A stretch of 64,000 bases of DNA from Tenacibaculum finnmarkense (GCF_900239185.1 NZ_OENA01000054.1:1-64000), one strand, 5' to 3'; positions 35,179-45,557 are shown, counted from the stretch's first letter. Program-made: numbers and translations. The notes: generated by a model not told the origin, from the sequence alone.

Positions 35179-36444
35179 ATGACACTACAAGAAAGAGATA
35201 AAAAACATTTATGGCATCCGTTAAAACAACATCAAACACACCCTGATAGCTTAGGAATTGTAAAAGCAAAAGGATGTATTTTAACCGATGAAAAAGGCAA
35301 TGAATATATTGATGCGATTTCATCGTGGTACACTTGTATGTTTGGGCATTGTAACGATTTTATTACCAGCCGTGTTTACCAACAAATGCAAACATTAGAT
35401 CAAATAATGTTTAGTGATTTCACGCACGAACCTGCTGTAAAATTATCCGAAGAACTGATTAAAATTCTTCCTAAAAATCAAAATAGAATCTTTTTTAACG
35501 ATAATGGCTCAACGGCAGTTGAAGCTTCGATTAAAATGGCGTTGCAATATTACTTTAATAAAGGCGAAAAACGAAGTACTTTTATTGCTTTCGAAAACGG
35601 TTTTCATGGCGATACTTTTGGCGCAATGTCGGTTTCTGGCTTATCGGCTTACAATGGTCCTTTTGAAGATTTTTTAATGGATATTAAACGTATTCCTGTT
35701 CCTGATGGCAAAAATAATGATGAAATTTTATCGCAATTAAAAGAAATAATTTCTCAAAATGATATTGCAGGTTTTATTTACGAACCTTTAGTGCAAGGCG
35801 CTGCGGGAATGAAAATTCATAAAGCTGCCGATTTAAATGAAATTTTAAAATATCTTAAAAATAAAAATATTTTAACAATTGCTGATGAAGTAATGACAGG
35901 TTTTGGTAAAACAGGGAACAATTTTGCTTCGGATGAAATTGCCACAAAACCCGATATTATTTGCCTAAGTAAAGCTTTAACTGGCGGATTAGTGCCGATG
36001 GCAATTACTTCGTGTACCGAAGAAATTTACAGTACTTTTTTAAGCAATGATATTGCCAAAGGATTTTTTCACTGTCATACCTATTCTGCAAATCCGATTG
36101 CTTGTAGTGCAGCTTTGGCAAGTATTGAATTATTGCAAACTAAAGAAATTCAAGATAGTATTGAGTTTATTTCAAATGCTCATAAAGTGTTTGAAGATAA
36201 AATTAAGCAACATTCAAAAGTAGCTTCAACGCGCTGTAAAGGTGTTATTTTAGCGATCGGTTTAAAAACAAATGCCAATCGTTACGGAAGTTTACGCGAT
36301 GAATTATTAAAATATTTTATGGAAGATGGTGTTTTTTTACGCCCGCTAGGAAATACCATTTACATTCAGCCACCTTATGTAATTACCGAAAAACAACTAA
36401 AAAAAGTATATACTACTATTGAAAAGGTTTTAGATATCTTCTAA
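35179..36444 (+). CDS. bioA: Adenosylmethionine-8-amino-7-oxononanoate aminotransferase
   Basis: 421 residues, class III PLP aminotransferase. HLWHPLKQHQ at the start, SSWYTCMFGH and the PLP lysine in CLSKALTGGLVPM are BioA features. Uses SAM as amino donor. Third gene of the biotin operon. Confidence 0.95.
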   Translation: MTLQERDKKHLWHPLKQHQTHPDSLGIVKAKGCILTDEKGNEYIDAISSWYTCMFGHCNDFITSRVYQQMQTLDQIMFSDFTHEPAVKLSEELIKILPKNQNRIFFNDNGSTAVEASIKMALQYYFNKGEKRSTFIAFENGFHGDTFGAMSVSGLSAYNGPFEDFLMDIKRIPVPDGKNNDEILSQLKEIISQNDIAGFIYEPLVQGAAGMKIHKAADLNEILKYLKNKNILTIADEVMTGFGKTGNNFASDEIATKPDIICLSKALTGGLVPMAITSCTEEIYSTFLSNDIAKGFFHCHTYSANPIACSAALASIELLQTKEIQDSIEFISNAHKVFEDKIKQHSKVASTRCKGVILAIGLKTNANRYGSLRDELLKYFMEDGVFLRPLGNTIYIQPPYVITEKQLKKVYTTIEKVLDIF

Positions 36445-36474
36445 AAAACTTTCATTACTTCTGATTTTTACTGT

Positions 36475-36482
36475 TACTTTTG
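36475..36482 (+). promoter_or_regulatory. -7 box before the ketoacyl synthase gene
   Basis: TACTTTTG, a consensus -7 in the 54-bp gap after bioA, so the next gene may have its own start of transcription. No -33 match. Confidence 0.4.
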
Positions 36483-36498
36483 TCCAAAATTAAACGTA

Positions 36499-37641
36499 TT
36501 GAAACAAGCTATTTCTATCACCTCTTTTGCCTCGGTTTCTCCTTTGGGAAGTAAGCCTGCGCAAATTTGGGAGAACTATTTAAACGACCATCATTTCTTA
36601 TCGCAAGAAAATGATATTTGGGCAGGAAGATTAACTTCTGATGATAAAATTGCGATTCAAGAAATTCGAAATTCCGATACTAAATATAAAAACTTAGACG
36701 ATTCGGTTTTATACACCATTTTTGTAGCAAGAAAAGCTATCGAAAAAAATAACTGGACATCTGAAGATAATTTTGGAATAAATATTGGTTCGTCAAGAGG
36801 TGCGACTTCTTTGTTTGAAAAATATCATAAAGAATTTTTAGAAACAGGAAAATCATCAACTTTAAGTTCGCCAACCACTACTTTAGGAAATATTTCATCG
36901 TGGATTGCGCACGATTTACAATCAAACGGTCCTGAAATTTCGCATTCTATTACCTGTTCGACGGGTTTGCATTCGTTATTAAACGGAATTGCTTGGTTGC
37001 AATCGGGGATGTCAGAAAAATTTATGATTGGTGCAAGTGAAGCTTCTTTGACCGATTTTACCTTTGCACAAATGCAGGCTTTAAAAGTGTATTCGAAAGA
37101 AAATGACCAATATCCGTGTAAAGCTTTTGATTTAGATAAAAAAAGAAATACCATGGTTTTGGGTGAAGCATCGGCGGTTTTTTGTTTAGAAAAAGGTATC
37201 AAAGAAAATGCAATTGCCCTTATTAAAGGCATCGGTTTTGCTACCGAAGTTTTAAAACACAATACCTCTGTTACTGCAAATGCTGACTGTTTTCAAAAAT
37301 CTATGAAAATGGCTTTAGCTGATATTTCTACAGATGATATTGACGTTATTGTAATGCACGCACCTGGAACTATTAGAGGCGATCAATCGGAAATTAATGC
37401 GATTCAAGAAGTTTTTGGCGATAAAAAACCTTTTTTAACCACCAATAAATGGAAAGTTGGGCATACTTTTGGTACTTCTGGATTACTTAGTTTAGAGTTA
37501 GCAATATTAATGTTGCAACATCAGAAAGTGATTGAAGTTCCGTTTGCTGAAAAACAAAATCATCCGAAGAAAATAAAATATATTTTAGTTAATGCTGTTG
37601 GTTTTGGTGGTAATGCTGTTTCTGTTTTACTATCGAAATAA
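36499..37641 (+). CDS. Beta-ketoacyl synthase in biotin cluster
   Basis: 380 residues from a TTG start (MKQAISITSFASVSPLGS). FabF/KAS I-II-type thiolase fold with the triad C153 (HSITCSTGLHSLL), H287 (MHAPGTIRGDQSE) and H322 (WKVGHTFGTSG). It is more divergent than housekeeping FabF. Its place directly after bioA suggests a role in making the pimeloyl precursor, since no bioC or bioH is in the window. That link is inference; a general fatty-acid role is the alternative. Confidence 0.85.
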   Translation: MKQAISITSFASVSPLGSKPAQIWENYLNDHHFLSQENDIWAGRLTSDDKIAIQEIRNSDTKYKNLDDSVLYTIFVARKAIEKNNWTSEDNFGINIGSSRGATSLFEKYHKEFLETGKSSTLSSPTTTLGNISSWIAHDLQSNGPEISHSITCSTGLHSLLNGIAWLQSGMSEKFMIGASEASLTDFTFAQMQALKVYSKENDQYPCKAFDLDKKRNTMVLGEASAVFCLEKGIKENAIALIKGIGFATEVLKHNTSVTANADCFQKSMKMALADISTDDIDVIVMHAPGTIRGDQSEINAIQEVFGDKKPFLTTNKWKVGHTFGTSGLLSLELAILMLQHQKVIEVPFAEKQNHPKKIKYILVNAVGFGGNAVSVLLSK

Positions 37642-37655
37642 ACTATTTAAAATAA

Positions 37656-37687
37656 AAAATGGTTTTGATTTTAATCAAAACCATTTT
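37656..37687. terminator. Bidirectional terminator
   Basis: AAAATGGTTTTGATT pairs perfectly with AATCAAAACCATTTT around TT. Serves the convergent ketoacyl synthase and TRL-like genes. Confidence 0.8.
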
Positions 37688-37696
37688 AAATAATTA

Positions 37697-37999
37697 TTAT
37701 TTACAATTTGCTGTCATTTCTAACTTTTCAAATCCAAAAATAAATAATCCTTTTGCCGAAACAGTAGTCGTAACATTAGTTACTCCATTAGGACACTTAT
37801 TATTTAATTCTTTTAATTTTGCTACAGCTTCTTTTTGAGTATCCATAGCTGTAAAACCTAAAATATTAGTGTTGTTTTTTACAGCACTAACTTCTTTTCC
37901 TGCTTTTACATAGTTTGATGGTGTAGATACGATTCCTACTGTTCCACAACTTGTAGCTATAAATAACATAACAACTGATAATCCTAATACTTTTTTCAT
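37697..37999 (-). CDS. TRL-like small lipoprotein
   Basis: 100 residues. Signal peptide MKKVLGLSVVMLFIATSCG with lipobox ending at the cysteine, then a short domain (GTVGIVSTPSNYVK...NILGFTAMDTQKEAVAKL...TTVSAKGLFIFGFEKL) resembling the TRL family of small surface proteins. Role unknown. A -7 box (TAGTTTTG at 38025-38032, minus) precedes it. Confidence 0.75.
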   Translation of the reverse strand: MKKVLGLSVVMLFIATSCGTVGIVSTPSNYVKAGKEVSAVKNNTNILGFTAMDTQKEAVAKLKELNNKCPNGVTNVTTTVSAKGLFIFGFEKLEMTANCK

Positions 38000-38106
38000 T
38001 CTAATTTATTTTAATAATTTGAACCAAAACTAGGCTTTTTTTTTAAAAAAAAAGCTACTATTACATACTTAAGACTGTACTTTTTTAACCTTTTTTAAAA
38101 AAATGA

Positions 38107-38323
38107 AGAACCTGTTTAAAAATTAAATAAACTGTCAGTTCGAGTGATTTTTTTCCTTCAAAATCCTTTTAGTCATTAAAATCACTCGAATTGACAATAA
38201 TTGTCAAGAAAAACTAAAAATTACGGCAAATCAGGATGCAAACTTGAAATAAATTCAGGTTTATGGATTTGATTTCTTGTTTTTTTGTGATATTTTTTTC
38301 TGATGAAATTTAAAGAAGCTCTA
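38107..38323 (+). repeat. MITE-like dispersed repeat, copy 1
   Basis: Starts AGAACCTGTTTAAAAATTAA and ends AAATTTAAAGAAGCTCT, imperfect terminal inverted repeats. Inside, CAGTTCGAGTGATT pairs with AATCACTCGAATTG. Nearly identical in its left half to 42156-42449. Confidence 0.8.
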
Positions 38324-38340
38324 AACTATGAACTTTACTG

Positions 38341-38436
38341 AGTAGTTTAGCCCTGATTGAACGGCTTGTTTGAGCTCTTTTTTATTTTTCTTTTTTAAAA
38401 AATAAAAAAAGCGAGTAGTGAAAGCAGGAAATAGCT
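38341..38436 (+). repeat. Hairpin-family intergenic repeat, copy 1
   Basis: TAGCCCTGATTGAACGGCTT, then GAGCTCTTTTTT, an AT stem, AAAAAAAGCGAG and GAAAGCAGGAAATAGCTCC. It is the reverse complement orientation of the copies at 42052-42136 and 51600-51692, and directly follows the MITE-like copy. Confidence 0.75.
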
Positions 38437-38499
38437 CCTAAAAAGAAATAGAAAGCCAATTAGTTTTTTTATTTTTGACATTATAAATAACTTGATTTT

Positions 38500-39600
38500 A
38501 TGAGTGAAGTAAGACATAACTGGACCAAAGAAGAGGTTCTTGAAATATATAATAAACCGTTAATGGAGCTTTTATACGAAGCTGCAACGATTCATAGAAA
38601 AAGTCATGATCCTAATGTGGTACAGGTTTCTACTTTGTTATCTATAAAAACTGGTGGCTGTTCTGAAGATTGTGGATATTGCCCGCAAGCGGCTCGTTAT
38701 CATACCAATGTTGATGGAAACGATTTGATGTCAGTACGTCAAGTAAAAGCACAGGCTTTAAGAGCTAAATCGAGCGGAAGTTCGCGTGTTTGTATGGGTG
38801 CGGCTTGGAGAAACGTAAAAGATGGTCCTGAATTTGATCAAGTTTTAGACATGGTGAGAACCATTAATAAATTAGATATGGAGGTTTGCTGTACTTTAGG
38901 TATGGTTACCGAAAATCAGGCACAACGTTTAGCCGAAGCTGGTTTATATGCGTATAATCATAATTTAGATTCTTCGGAAGAATATTATAAAGAAGTAATT
39001 TCTACACGTGGATATCAAGATAGATTAGATACGATTGATAATGTGCGTAAAACAAATGTAACAGTTTGTTCGGGTGGAATTATTGGAATGGGTGAAAATG
39101 CTGAAGATAGAGCGGGAATGTTAGTGGCTTTATCGACTTTAAGCCCTCAGCCAGAATCTACGCCAATTAACGCCTTGGTTGCTGTTGAAGGAACGCCTTT
39201 GGAAGATCAAAAACCTGTTGAAATTTGGGATATGGTTCGTATGGTAGCTACTGCACGTATCGTTTTACCTGAAACTCAGGTTCGTTTATCGGCAGGAAGA
39301 ACGCAAATGAGTAGAGAAGGGCAAGCAATGTGTTTCTTTGCAGGTGCAAACTCTATTTTTGCTGGTGATAAATTATTAACAACGCCAAATCCTGATGTAG
39401 ATCAAGACATGAAAATGTTTAAAATGTTAGGTTTAAATCCTCAGAAACCTTTTACTAAAAAGGTACAACCTCAAACGGTAGAAGCAAAAGATTCTGCTTT
39501 TGAAAACTTAGGCGAAAAACCTAAATGGACACGACCTGAGCATAAAATTGAACGTAACGAAGATAAAAAGAAAGAAGCGTTAGAATTACGTAGAAAATAA
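38500..39600 (+). CDS. bioB: Biotin synthase
   Basis: 366 residues. Radical-SAM enzyme that inserts sulfur into dethiobiotin. The CxxxCxxC cluster site is in GGCSEDCGYCPQA, and SSRVCMGAAWRN and GQAMCFFAGANSIF are BioB features. It lies about 860 bp from the rest of the biotin genes, separated by a lipoprotein gene and repeats. Confidence 0.96.
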   Translation: MSEVRHNWTKEEVLEIYNKPLMELLYEAATIHRKSHDPNVVQVSTLLSIKTGGCSEDCGYCPQAARYHTNVDGNDLMSVRQVKAQALRAKSSGSSRVCMGAAWRNVKDGPEFDQVLDMVRTINKLDMEVCCTLGMVTENQAQRLAEAGLYAYNHNLDSSEEYYKEVISTRGYQDRLDTIDNVRKTNVTVCSGGIIGMGENAEDRAGMLVALSTLSPQPESTPINALVAVEGTPLEDQKPVEIWDMVRMVATARIVLPETQVRLSAGRTQMSREGQAMCFFAGANSIFAGDKLLTTPNPDVDQDMKMFKMLGLNPQKPFTKKVQPQTVEAKDSAFENLGEKPKWTRPEHKIERNEDKKKEALELRRK

Positions 39601-39620
39601 AAAATACATCTTTTTAAGAT

Positions 39621-39655
39621 AAAAAAGCATCGTTTGTATAAACGATGCTTTTTTT
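39621..39655. terminator. Terminator between bioB and the helical-repeat gene
   Basis: AAAAAGCATCGTTT pairs with AAACGATGCTTTTT around GTAT. Confidence 0.85.
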
Positions 39656-39671
39656 GTGTTATTTTTTAGTG

Positions 39672-40064
39672 TTAATCTAATAAATCTTTGATGAATTTCT
39701 TAGCTTTTGTTGTTGCTTCTTTAAATTCTTCTTGAGCATCTTCAGTAAAATCGGCAAGCTCTTCACTTGCTTTACTTGCTAATTCTGATGCTTTTCCTTT
39801 GATGTTTTCAATAGATTCATCTGATAAAACCTCAGTAACTTTTGATTTTACATCTTCGAATGCTTCGGATGCTTTTTCGCTTGCTTGATCAGCAAATTCA
39901 GTAGCTTTTCCTTTGATGTTTTCAATAGATTCATCTGATAAAACTTCACCTACTTTTGCTTTTACATCTTCGAATACTTCGGATGCTTTTTCGCTTGCTT
40001 GATCAGCAAACCCTGATGCTTTTTCTTTTAAATTTTCTTTCGAAATATTATTATTTTCTTCCAT
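39672..40064 (-). CDS. Helical repeat protein (YtxH/apolipophorin-like)
   Basis: 130 residues, acidic and fully helical, without a signal peptide or membrane segment. Two tandem 38-residue units, FADQASEKASE(V/A)FEDVK...LSDESIENIKGKA, are nearly identical and followed by a partial third. The 114-bp DNA repeat is equally close, implying recent duplication. Such proteins are often stress-related; no function can be assigned from sequence. Confidence 0.75.
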   Translation of the reverse strand: MEENNNISKENLKEKASGFADQASEKASEVFEDVKAKVGEVLSDESIENIKGKATEFADQASEKASEAFEDVKSKVTEVLSDESIENIKGKASELASKASEELADFTEDAQEEFKEATTKAKKFIKDLLD

Positions 40065-40186
40065 CTTATTTTTATTTAGGGTGTTTATCTATCAAAAATT
40101 AATCTCTTATAAATATATTAAAAAAGTTTTATATTTTAATTCAAAAAATAAACCTTAACTATTTTTTATCGATTTTTTTACAAGTT

Positions 40187-41125
40187 TTAACAAAATAAGG
40201 CTTTTATTTTATCTACAATAGTTTGTGCTAATTTTTGCTTACTTTCTACCGTCCAACCTGCTACGTGTGGCGATAACAATACATTATCAGCCTTTATTAA
40301 ATATTGAAAAGCTTCGGGCATTTCTTGATTTACAAATAAGTTTTCGAAAGATTTTTTTTCATATTCTAACACATCTAACCCTGCTCCTAAAATTTTTGCT
40401 GATTTCAAGGCTTCCACTAAATCGGAAGTAACTACCGATTTTCCTCTTGCCGTATTTAGTAACCAAAAAGGTTTCGAAAAAGCATTGATAAAATTGGCAT
40501 CAATCATATTTGTAGTTAATGTGGTTTGAGGTGTATGTAAACTTAAAACATCCGCTTTTCGTTGTAATTCTTCTAAAGAAACTTGTGTACAATTTTCATC
40601 GCCAACATTAGGTTTGATATCGTAACAAAGTACTTTTACATCAAAACCTCGTAATTTTTTAGCGAAAGATTTTCCCATATTACCGTAACCAATTAAACCA
40701 ACGGTTTTGCCATCTAGTTCAATACCTCTGTTATCTTCTCGCAACCATTTACCATTTCTAACTTCAGTATCTGCTTTTTTAAATTTATTAAAAAGCGATA
40801 ATATCATTCCTAAAGCATGTTCGCCAACCGCATTTCTATTTCCTTCTGGAGCTGAAATTAATTCAATTCCTTTTTGATTGGCATATTCACAATCTATATT
40901 TTCAAGTCCTGCGCCTACTCTTCCAATAAATTTTAAATTCGTGGCTTTGTCTAAAAATTGTTTATCAATCGTAAATCTACTTCTAATAATAATTCCGTCG
41001 TATTGATGAATTTTAGCTGCTATTATTTCTTTTGATGCGGTATAATCTTGTTCATTTACAAAACCTACATCGTTTAATTGATTTAAAAGTAATGCGTGAT
41101 TTGAATCTAAGTGCAGTATTTTCAT
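40187..41125 (-). CDS. D-isomer-specific 2-hydroxyacid dehydrogenase
   Basis: 312 residues. NAD-binding fold GLIGYGNMGKSFAKKL with following D, catalytic Arg in NTARGKSVV, Glu region LGAGLDVLEYE, and catalytic His in LSPHVAGWT. It resembles flavobacterial proteins annotated as phosphoglycerate dehydrogenase (SerA) without the ACT domain, but serC is not adjacent and the substrate is not certain. Confidence 0.85.
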   Translation of the reverse strand: MKILHLDSNHALLLNQLNDVGFVNEQDYTASKEIIAAKIHQYDGIIIRSRFTIDKQFLDKATNLKFIGRVGAGLENIDCEYANQKGIELISAPEGNRNAVGEHALGMILSLFNKFKKADTEVRNGKWLREDNRGIELDGKTVGLIGYGNMGKSFAKKLRGFDVKVLCYDIKPNVGDENCTQVSLEELQRKADVLSLHTPQTTLTTNMIDANFINAFSKPFWLLNTARGKSVVTSDLVEALKSAKILGAGLDVLEYEKKSFENLFVNQEMPEAFQYLIKADNVLLSPHVAGWTVESKQKLAQTIVDKIKALFC

Positions 41126-41139
41126 GCTATTTTAAATAA

Positions 41140-41165
41140 AAAAAGCCTTCTAAAAAGAAGGCTTA
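41140..41165 (-). terminator. Terminator after panB
   Basis: AAAAGCCTTCT pairs with AGAAGGCTTA; on the minus strand it follows panB. Confidence 0.7.
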
Positions 41166-41170
41166 TGTAA

Positions 41171-41989
41171 TTAATATTGTTCCTTTTCGTTCGGAAAATC
41201 TTTTGATTTTACATCGGCAATATAATTTTCAAAAGCGCCGGTCATTTCAGTATATAAATCTAAATATCTACGTAAAAAACGCGGGTTAAATTCGTGGGTC
41301 ATTCCAATCATATCATGGGTTACTAAAACCTGCCCATCTACGCCACCACCTGCTCCAATTCCGATAACAGGTATGGTTAAACTTTCGGCTACTTTTGTGG
41401 CTAAAGCTGCGGGAACTTTTTCTAAAACCAAGGCAAAACACCCTAATTCCTGTAATAATTTGGCATCTTCTAATAATTTTTCAGCCTCCTCATCTTCCTT
41501 GGCTCTAACGGTGTAGGTTCCAAATTTATAGATAGATTGTGGCGTTAATCCTAAATGTCCCATTACCGGAATTCCTGCGGTTAATATCCTAGAAATAGAC
41601 TCGCCAATTTCGCTTCCACCCTCTAATTTCACAGCGTGTCCACCCGATTCTTTCATTATTCTAATAGCAGAATCTAAGGCATTTTTAGAATTTCCTTGAT
41701 AAGTTCCAAAAGGCAAATCAACGACTACCAAACAGCGCTCAATAGCACGGATTACAGAGCTCGCATGATAAATCATTTGGTCAAGTGTAATGGGCAACGT
41801 GGTTTCATGCCCCGCCATTACATTCGATGCAGAATCTCCGACTAAAATCACATCAATTCCTGCTCCGTCTACAATTTTTGCCATCGTATAATCATAGGCA
41901 GTAAGCATCGAAATTTTTTCGCCGTTTGCTTTCATGTCCACTAATGATTTTGTGGTAACTCTTTTATATTGTTTTTTGGCTATTGACAT
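41171..41989 (-). CDS. panB: 3-methyl-2-oxobutanoate hydroxymethyltransferase
   Basis: 272 residues from [13 protein letters not shown]; a frame from 42031 adds residues outside the family pattern. TIM-barrel enzyme of pantothenate (CoA) synthesis: [31 protein letters not shown] and VKLEGG are PanB signatures. No panC is seen nearby. Confidence 0.95.
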   Translation of the reverse strand: MSIAKKQYKRVTTKSLVDMKANGEKISMLTAYDYTMAKIVDGAGIDVILVGDSASNVMAGHETTLPITLDQMIYHASSVIRAIERCLVVVDLPFGTYQGNSKNALDSAIRIMKESGGHAVKLEGGSEIGESISRILTAGIPVMGHLGLTPQSIYKFGTYTVRAKEDEEAEKLLEDAKLLQELGCFALVLEKVPAALATKVAESLTIPVIGIGAGGGVDGQVLVTHDMIGMTHEFNPRFLRRYLDLYTEMTGAFENYIADVKSKDFPNEKEQY

Positions 41990-42051
41990 TATGTATGTTT
42001 TATATAAAGGTAAAAATACGGAAATTTTCAATTAAATAATCATTCGTGTTT

Positions 42052-42136
42052 TTTGGAGCTATTTCCCGCTTTCCGCACTCGCTTTTTTTGAAAAAAATCA
42101 AAAAAGAGCTCAAACAATTGCTACAATCGGGGCTAG
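42052..42136 (-). repeat. Hairpin-family intergenic repeat, copy 2
   Basis: GGAGCTATTTCCCGCTTTCC, then GCACTCGCTTTTTTT, an AT stem, AAAAAAGAGCTC and GCTACAATCGGGGCTA. The same sequence recurs at 51600-51692. The GCTTTTTTT and AAAAAAGAGC arms can pair. Confidence 0.8.
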
Positions 42137-42155
42137 AAATTACTGCTTTTTATTA

Positions 42156-42449
42156 AGAGTCTGTTTAAAAATTAAATAAACTGTCAGTTCGAGTGATTTT
42201 TTTCCTTCAAAAAAATTGTATCGAGAACTTTTTGTATAAAATTCATCAACATAAAATAATTCAAATTCTCGATACAATTTTAATTCCTTTTAGTCATTAA
42301 AATTACTCGAATTGACAAAAATTATCAAAAAAAAAAAGCTAAAAAATACGGCAAATCAGGATGCGAAACTGAACTAAATTCAGTTTGACGGATTCGATTT
42401 CTTATTTTTATGTTACAAAACTTTTTTAGATGAAATTTAAACAGGCTCT
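42156..42449 (+). repeat. MITE-like dispersed repeat, copy 2
   Basis: Begins AGAGTCTGTTTAAAAATTAA and ends AAATTTAAACAGGCTCT. Relative to copy 1 it has about 75 extra bases after CCTTCAAAA, themselves an inverted repeat (AAATTGTATCGAGA ... TCTCGATACAATTT). The end overlaps a spurious ATG at 42430. Confidence 0.85.
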
Positions 42450-42538
42450 AAAAGAAAGCACAAACAATAAAAAAATATACTTTTCAATTTTATCATATCG
42501 AAACCCTATTTATTTTCAAATAAAATTATGTTTTTACA

Positions 42539-42546
42539 TACCTTTG
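42539..42546 (+). promoter_or_regulatory. -7 box of the O-methyltransferase gene
   Basis: TACCTTTG, 15 bp before the ATG at 42562. It supports that start over the upstream ATG. Confidence 0.5.
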
Positions 42547-42561
42547 TTTAAAACAAAAAAC

Positions 42562-43203
42562 ATGCACTTTCTTCCAGAAAAAATAGATACTTATGTTGTA
42601 AATCATTCACAACAAGAACCTAAAATATTACAAGAATTAACCAAAGAAACTTGGCAAAAAGTATTAAACCCGCGAATGTTAAGCGGTGCTTTTCAGGGGC
42701 GCGTTTTATCGATGATATCAAAATTAATACAGCCAAAAAACATTTTAGAAATAGGAACTTATACTGGTTATTCGGCACTTTCTTTAGCCGAAGGATTATC
42801 AAAAGACGGGCTTCTTTATACCATTGATAAAAATGAAGAATTAGAAGAGCTTCAAATTAAATATTTTGAAAAATCAGATTATTCACATCAAATAAAGCAA
42901 TATGTAGGAAATGCCATTAACATTATCCCTACAATAAACACCAAATTTGACTTAGTTTTTATTGATGCTGATAAATCGAACTACTTAAATTATTTTGATT
43001 TAATTATTGATAAAATGAACCCAGGTGGCGTTATTTTGTCTGACAATGTGCTTTGGAGTGGTAAAGTTGTAGAAGAATTAAACCCAAAAGACATCGATAC
43101 AAAAGTACTTTTAGAATATAATAAAAAACTAAATGAAGACCCTCGTATAGAAACGGTTTTATTACCAATTCGTGACGGGCTAACAATTAGTAGGGTAAAA
43201 TAA
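42562..43203 (+). CDS. SAM-dependent O-methyltransferase
   Basis: 213 residues from MHFLPEKIDTYV. Catechol-O-methyltransferase-like fold: SAM loop ILEIGTYTGYSALSLAEGL, metal-binding VFIDADKSNYLNYFD and VILSDNVLWSGKV. Members methylate catechols or related hydroxyls; the natural substrate is unknown. The longer frame from 42430 starts inside a dispersed repeat. Confidence 0.9.
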   Translation: MHFLPEKIDTYVVNHSQQEPKILQELTKETWQKVLNPRMLSGAFQGRVLSMISKLIQPKNILEIGTYTGYSALSLAEGLSKDGLLYTIDKNEELEELQIKYFEKSDYSHQIKQYVGNAINIIPTINTKFDLVFIDADKSNYLNYFDLIIDKMNPGGVILSDNVLWSGKVVEELNPKDIDTKVLLEYNKKLNEDPRIETVLLPIRDGLTISRVK

Positions 43204-43206
43204 TTT

Positions 43207-43488
43207 TTAAAACTGACGTTTTATAGGACCTGTTAAGTCATCAATATTTTCTTTAACTTTTGTTACTTCTTTATTAATGTCTTCAACAAAATCGGTATTT
43301 ATACCGTTTTCTTTGGTGCTATTATTAATTTCTTTTTTAATATCGTTTGTTGCATCTTTCACCTGACGGATACCTTTCCCTAAGCCTCTGGCTATTTCAG
43401 GAATTTTATCTGCACCAAATAACATTACAACAATTAACAAGATTACAAAAATCTCTGGACCTCCGATAAATAAAAAAGCTACTTTCAT
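43207..43488 (-). CDS. tatA: Sec-independent translocase protein TatA
   Basis: 93 residues from [13 protein letters not shown]. One N-terminal membrane helix (about 5-25), the hinge [16 protein letters not shown] and an amphipathic helix, then a charged tail. An upstream ATG at 43497 lies inside the -7 box. TatA/TatB/TatE-type; with a single candidate in view TatA is the best name. tatC is not in the window. Confidence 0.88.
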   Translation of the reverse strand: MKVAFLFIGGPEIFVILLIVVMLFGADKIPEIARGLGKGIRQVKDATNDIKKEINNSTKENGINTDFVEDINKEVTKVKENIDDLTGPIKRQF

Positions 43489-43494
43489 ACGAAA

Positions 43495-43524
43495 CAAAGA
43501 TACTTAAAATAAAAAAAAGCCAAA
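43495..43524 (-). promoter_or_regulatory. tatA promoter overlapping the atpC terminator
   Basis: Minus strand: TTTG (43524-43521), 18-bp spacer, TATCTTTG (43502-43495). The -33 box is part of the terminator hairpin that follows atpC. The predicted start site is at or next to the ATG, implying a leaderless message. Confidence 0.5.
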
Positions 43525-43546
43525 CATAATGTTTGGCTTTTTTAAT
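43514..43546 (-). terminator. Terminator of the atpDC operon
   Basis: AAAAAGCCAAACAT pairs with ATGTTTGGCTTTTT. It follows atpC on the minus strand. Confidence 0.85.
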
Positions 43547-43562
43547 TTATGAAATTAAGTAA

Positions 43563-43856
43563 TTAATCTGCAAGAATAATTACCTTATTATCTTTCATTT
43601 CTAAGGTTCCAGACTTGATGCTTAAAGTTAATACTTTATCATCTTCTGGCAAACTAACAATACTAGCATGTAAGTCATCAAAAACTAAATGATTTTGTGT
43701 ATGCACATGTATTTTTACAGTTCCTTTTGTTAAAATAGACACCACTGCGGCGTGATTATTTAACATCTGAAATTCACCATTAATACCTGGTACACTAACA
43801 GCATCTACTTCTGACGAAAACAAGATAGCTTCTGGAGTTACAATTTCTAAAAACAT
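43563..43856 (-). CDS. atpC: ATP synthase epsilon subunit
   Basis: 97 residues: only the N-terminal beta-sandwich (FLEIVTPEAILFSSEVDAVS...GEFQMLNNHAAVVSIL) is present. The C-terminal inhibitory helices are missing, which is normal in Bacteroidota. Part of the F1 central stalk. 33 bp after atpD. Confidence 0.93.
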   Translation of the reverse strand: MFLEIVTPEAILFSSEVDAVSVPGINGEFQMLNNHAAVVSILTKGTVKIHVHTQNHLVFDDLHASIVSLPEDDKVLTLSIKSGTLEMKDNKVIILAD

Positions 43857-43889
43857 AATTTAATTAATTATTGTTAATTATTCGTTGAA

Positions 43890-45413
<1,524 letters not shown>

Positions 45414-45463
45414 TTAAAGTTATTTAATTTCCTATGTGAGCTTTAGCCCCTTTTTTCAAGGAG

Positions 45464-45471
45464 CAAAGGTA
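45464..45471 (-). promoter_or_regulatory. -7 box of atpDC
   Basis: Minus-strand TACCTTTG; no clear -33 box. Confidence 0.5.
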
Positions 45472-45531
45472 ATTTTTTTAGAGGAATTTAAAAAACCTTT
45501 ACGTCTATTTTTAAAAAATTATTGCATAAAA

Positions 45532-45557
45532 AAAAGCCTCACGTATGTGAGGCTTTT
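45532..45557 (-). terminator. Terminator after the OmpA-family gene
   Basis: AAAAGCCTCAC pairs with GTGAGGCTTTT around GTAT. Confidence 0.85.

Larger units (their letters stand above)
38000..38499. other. Intergenic region before bioB, mostly repeats
   Basis: 500 bp without a gene. It holds the TRL promoter (38025-38032), a MITE-like copy (38107-38323), a hairpin-family copy (38341-38436) and a possible bioB -7 box TATTTTTG at 38469-38476. Confidence 0.7.
41990..42449. other. Repeat-filled intergenic region before the O-methyltransferase
   Basis: Contains a hairpin-family repeat (42052-42136) and a 294-bp MITE-like repeat (42156-42449). No gene. Confidence 0.75.

Noticed and set aside
42430..42561. 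N-terminal extension of the O-methyltransferase from the ATG at 42430
   Set aside because: The ATG is part of the dispersed-repeat end, and a -7 box and family-like start lie at 42539 and 42562.
43563..43856. Truncated (broken) atpC
   Set aside because: Loss of the C-terminal helical domain is the normal state of epsilon in Bacteroidota.
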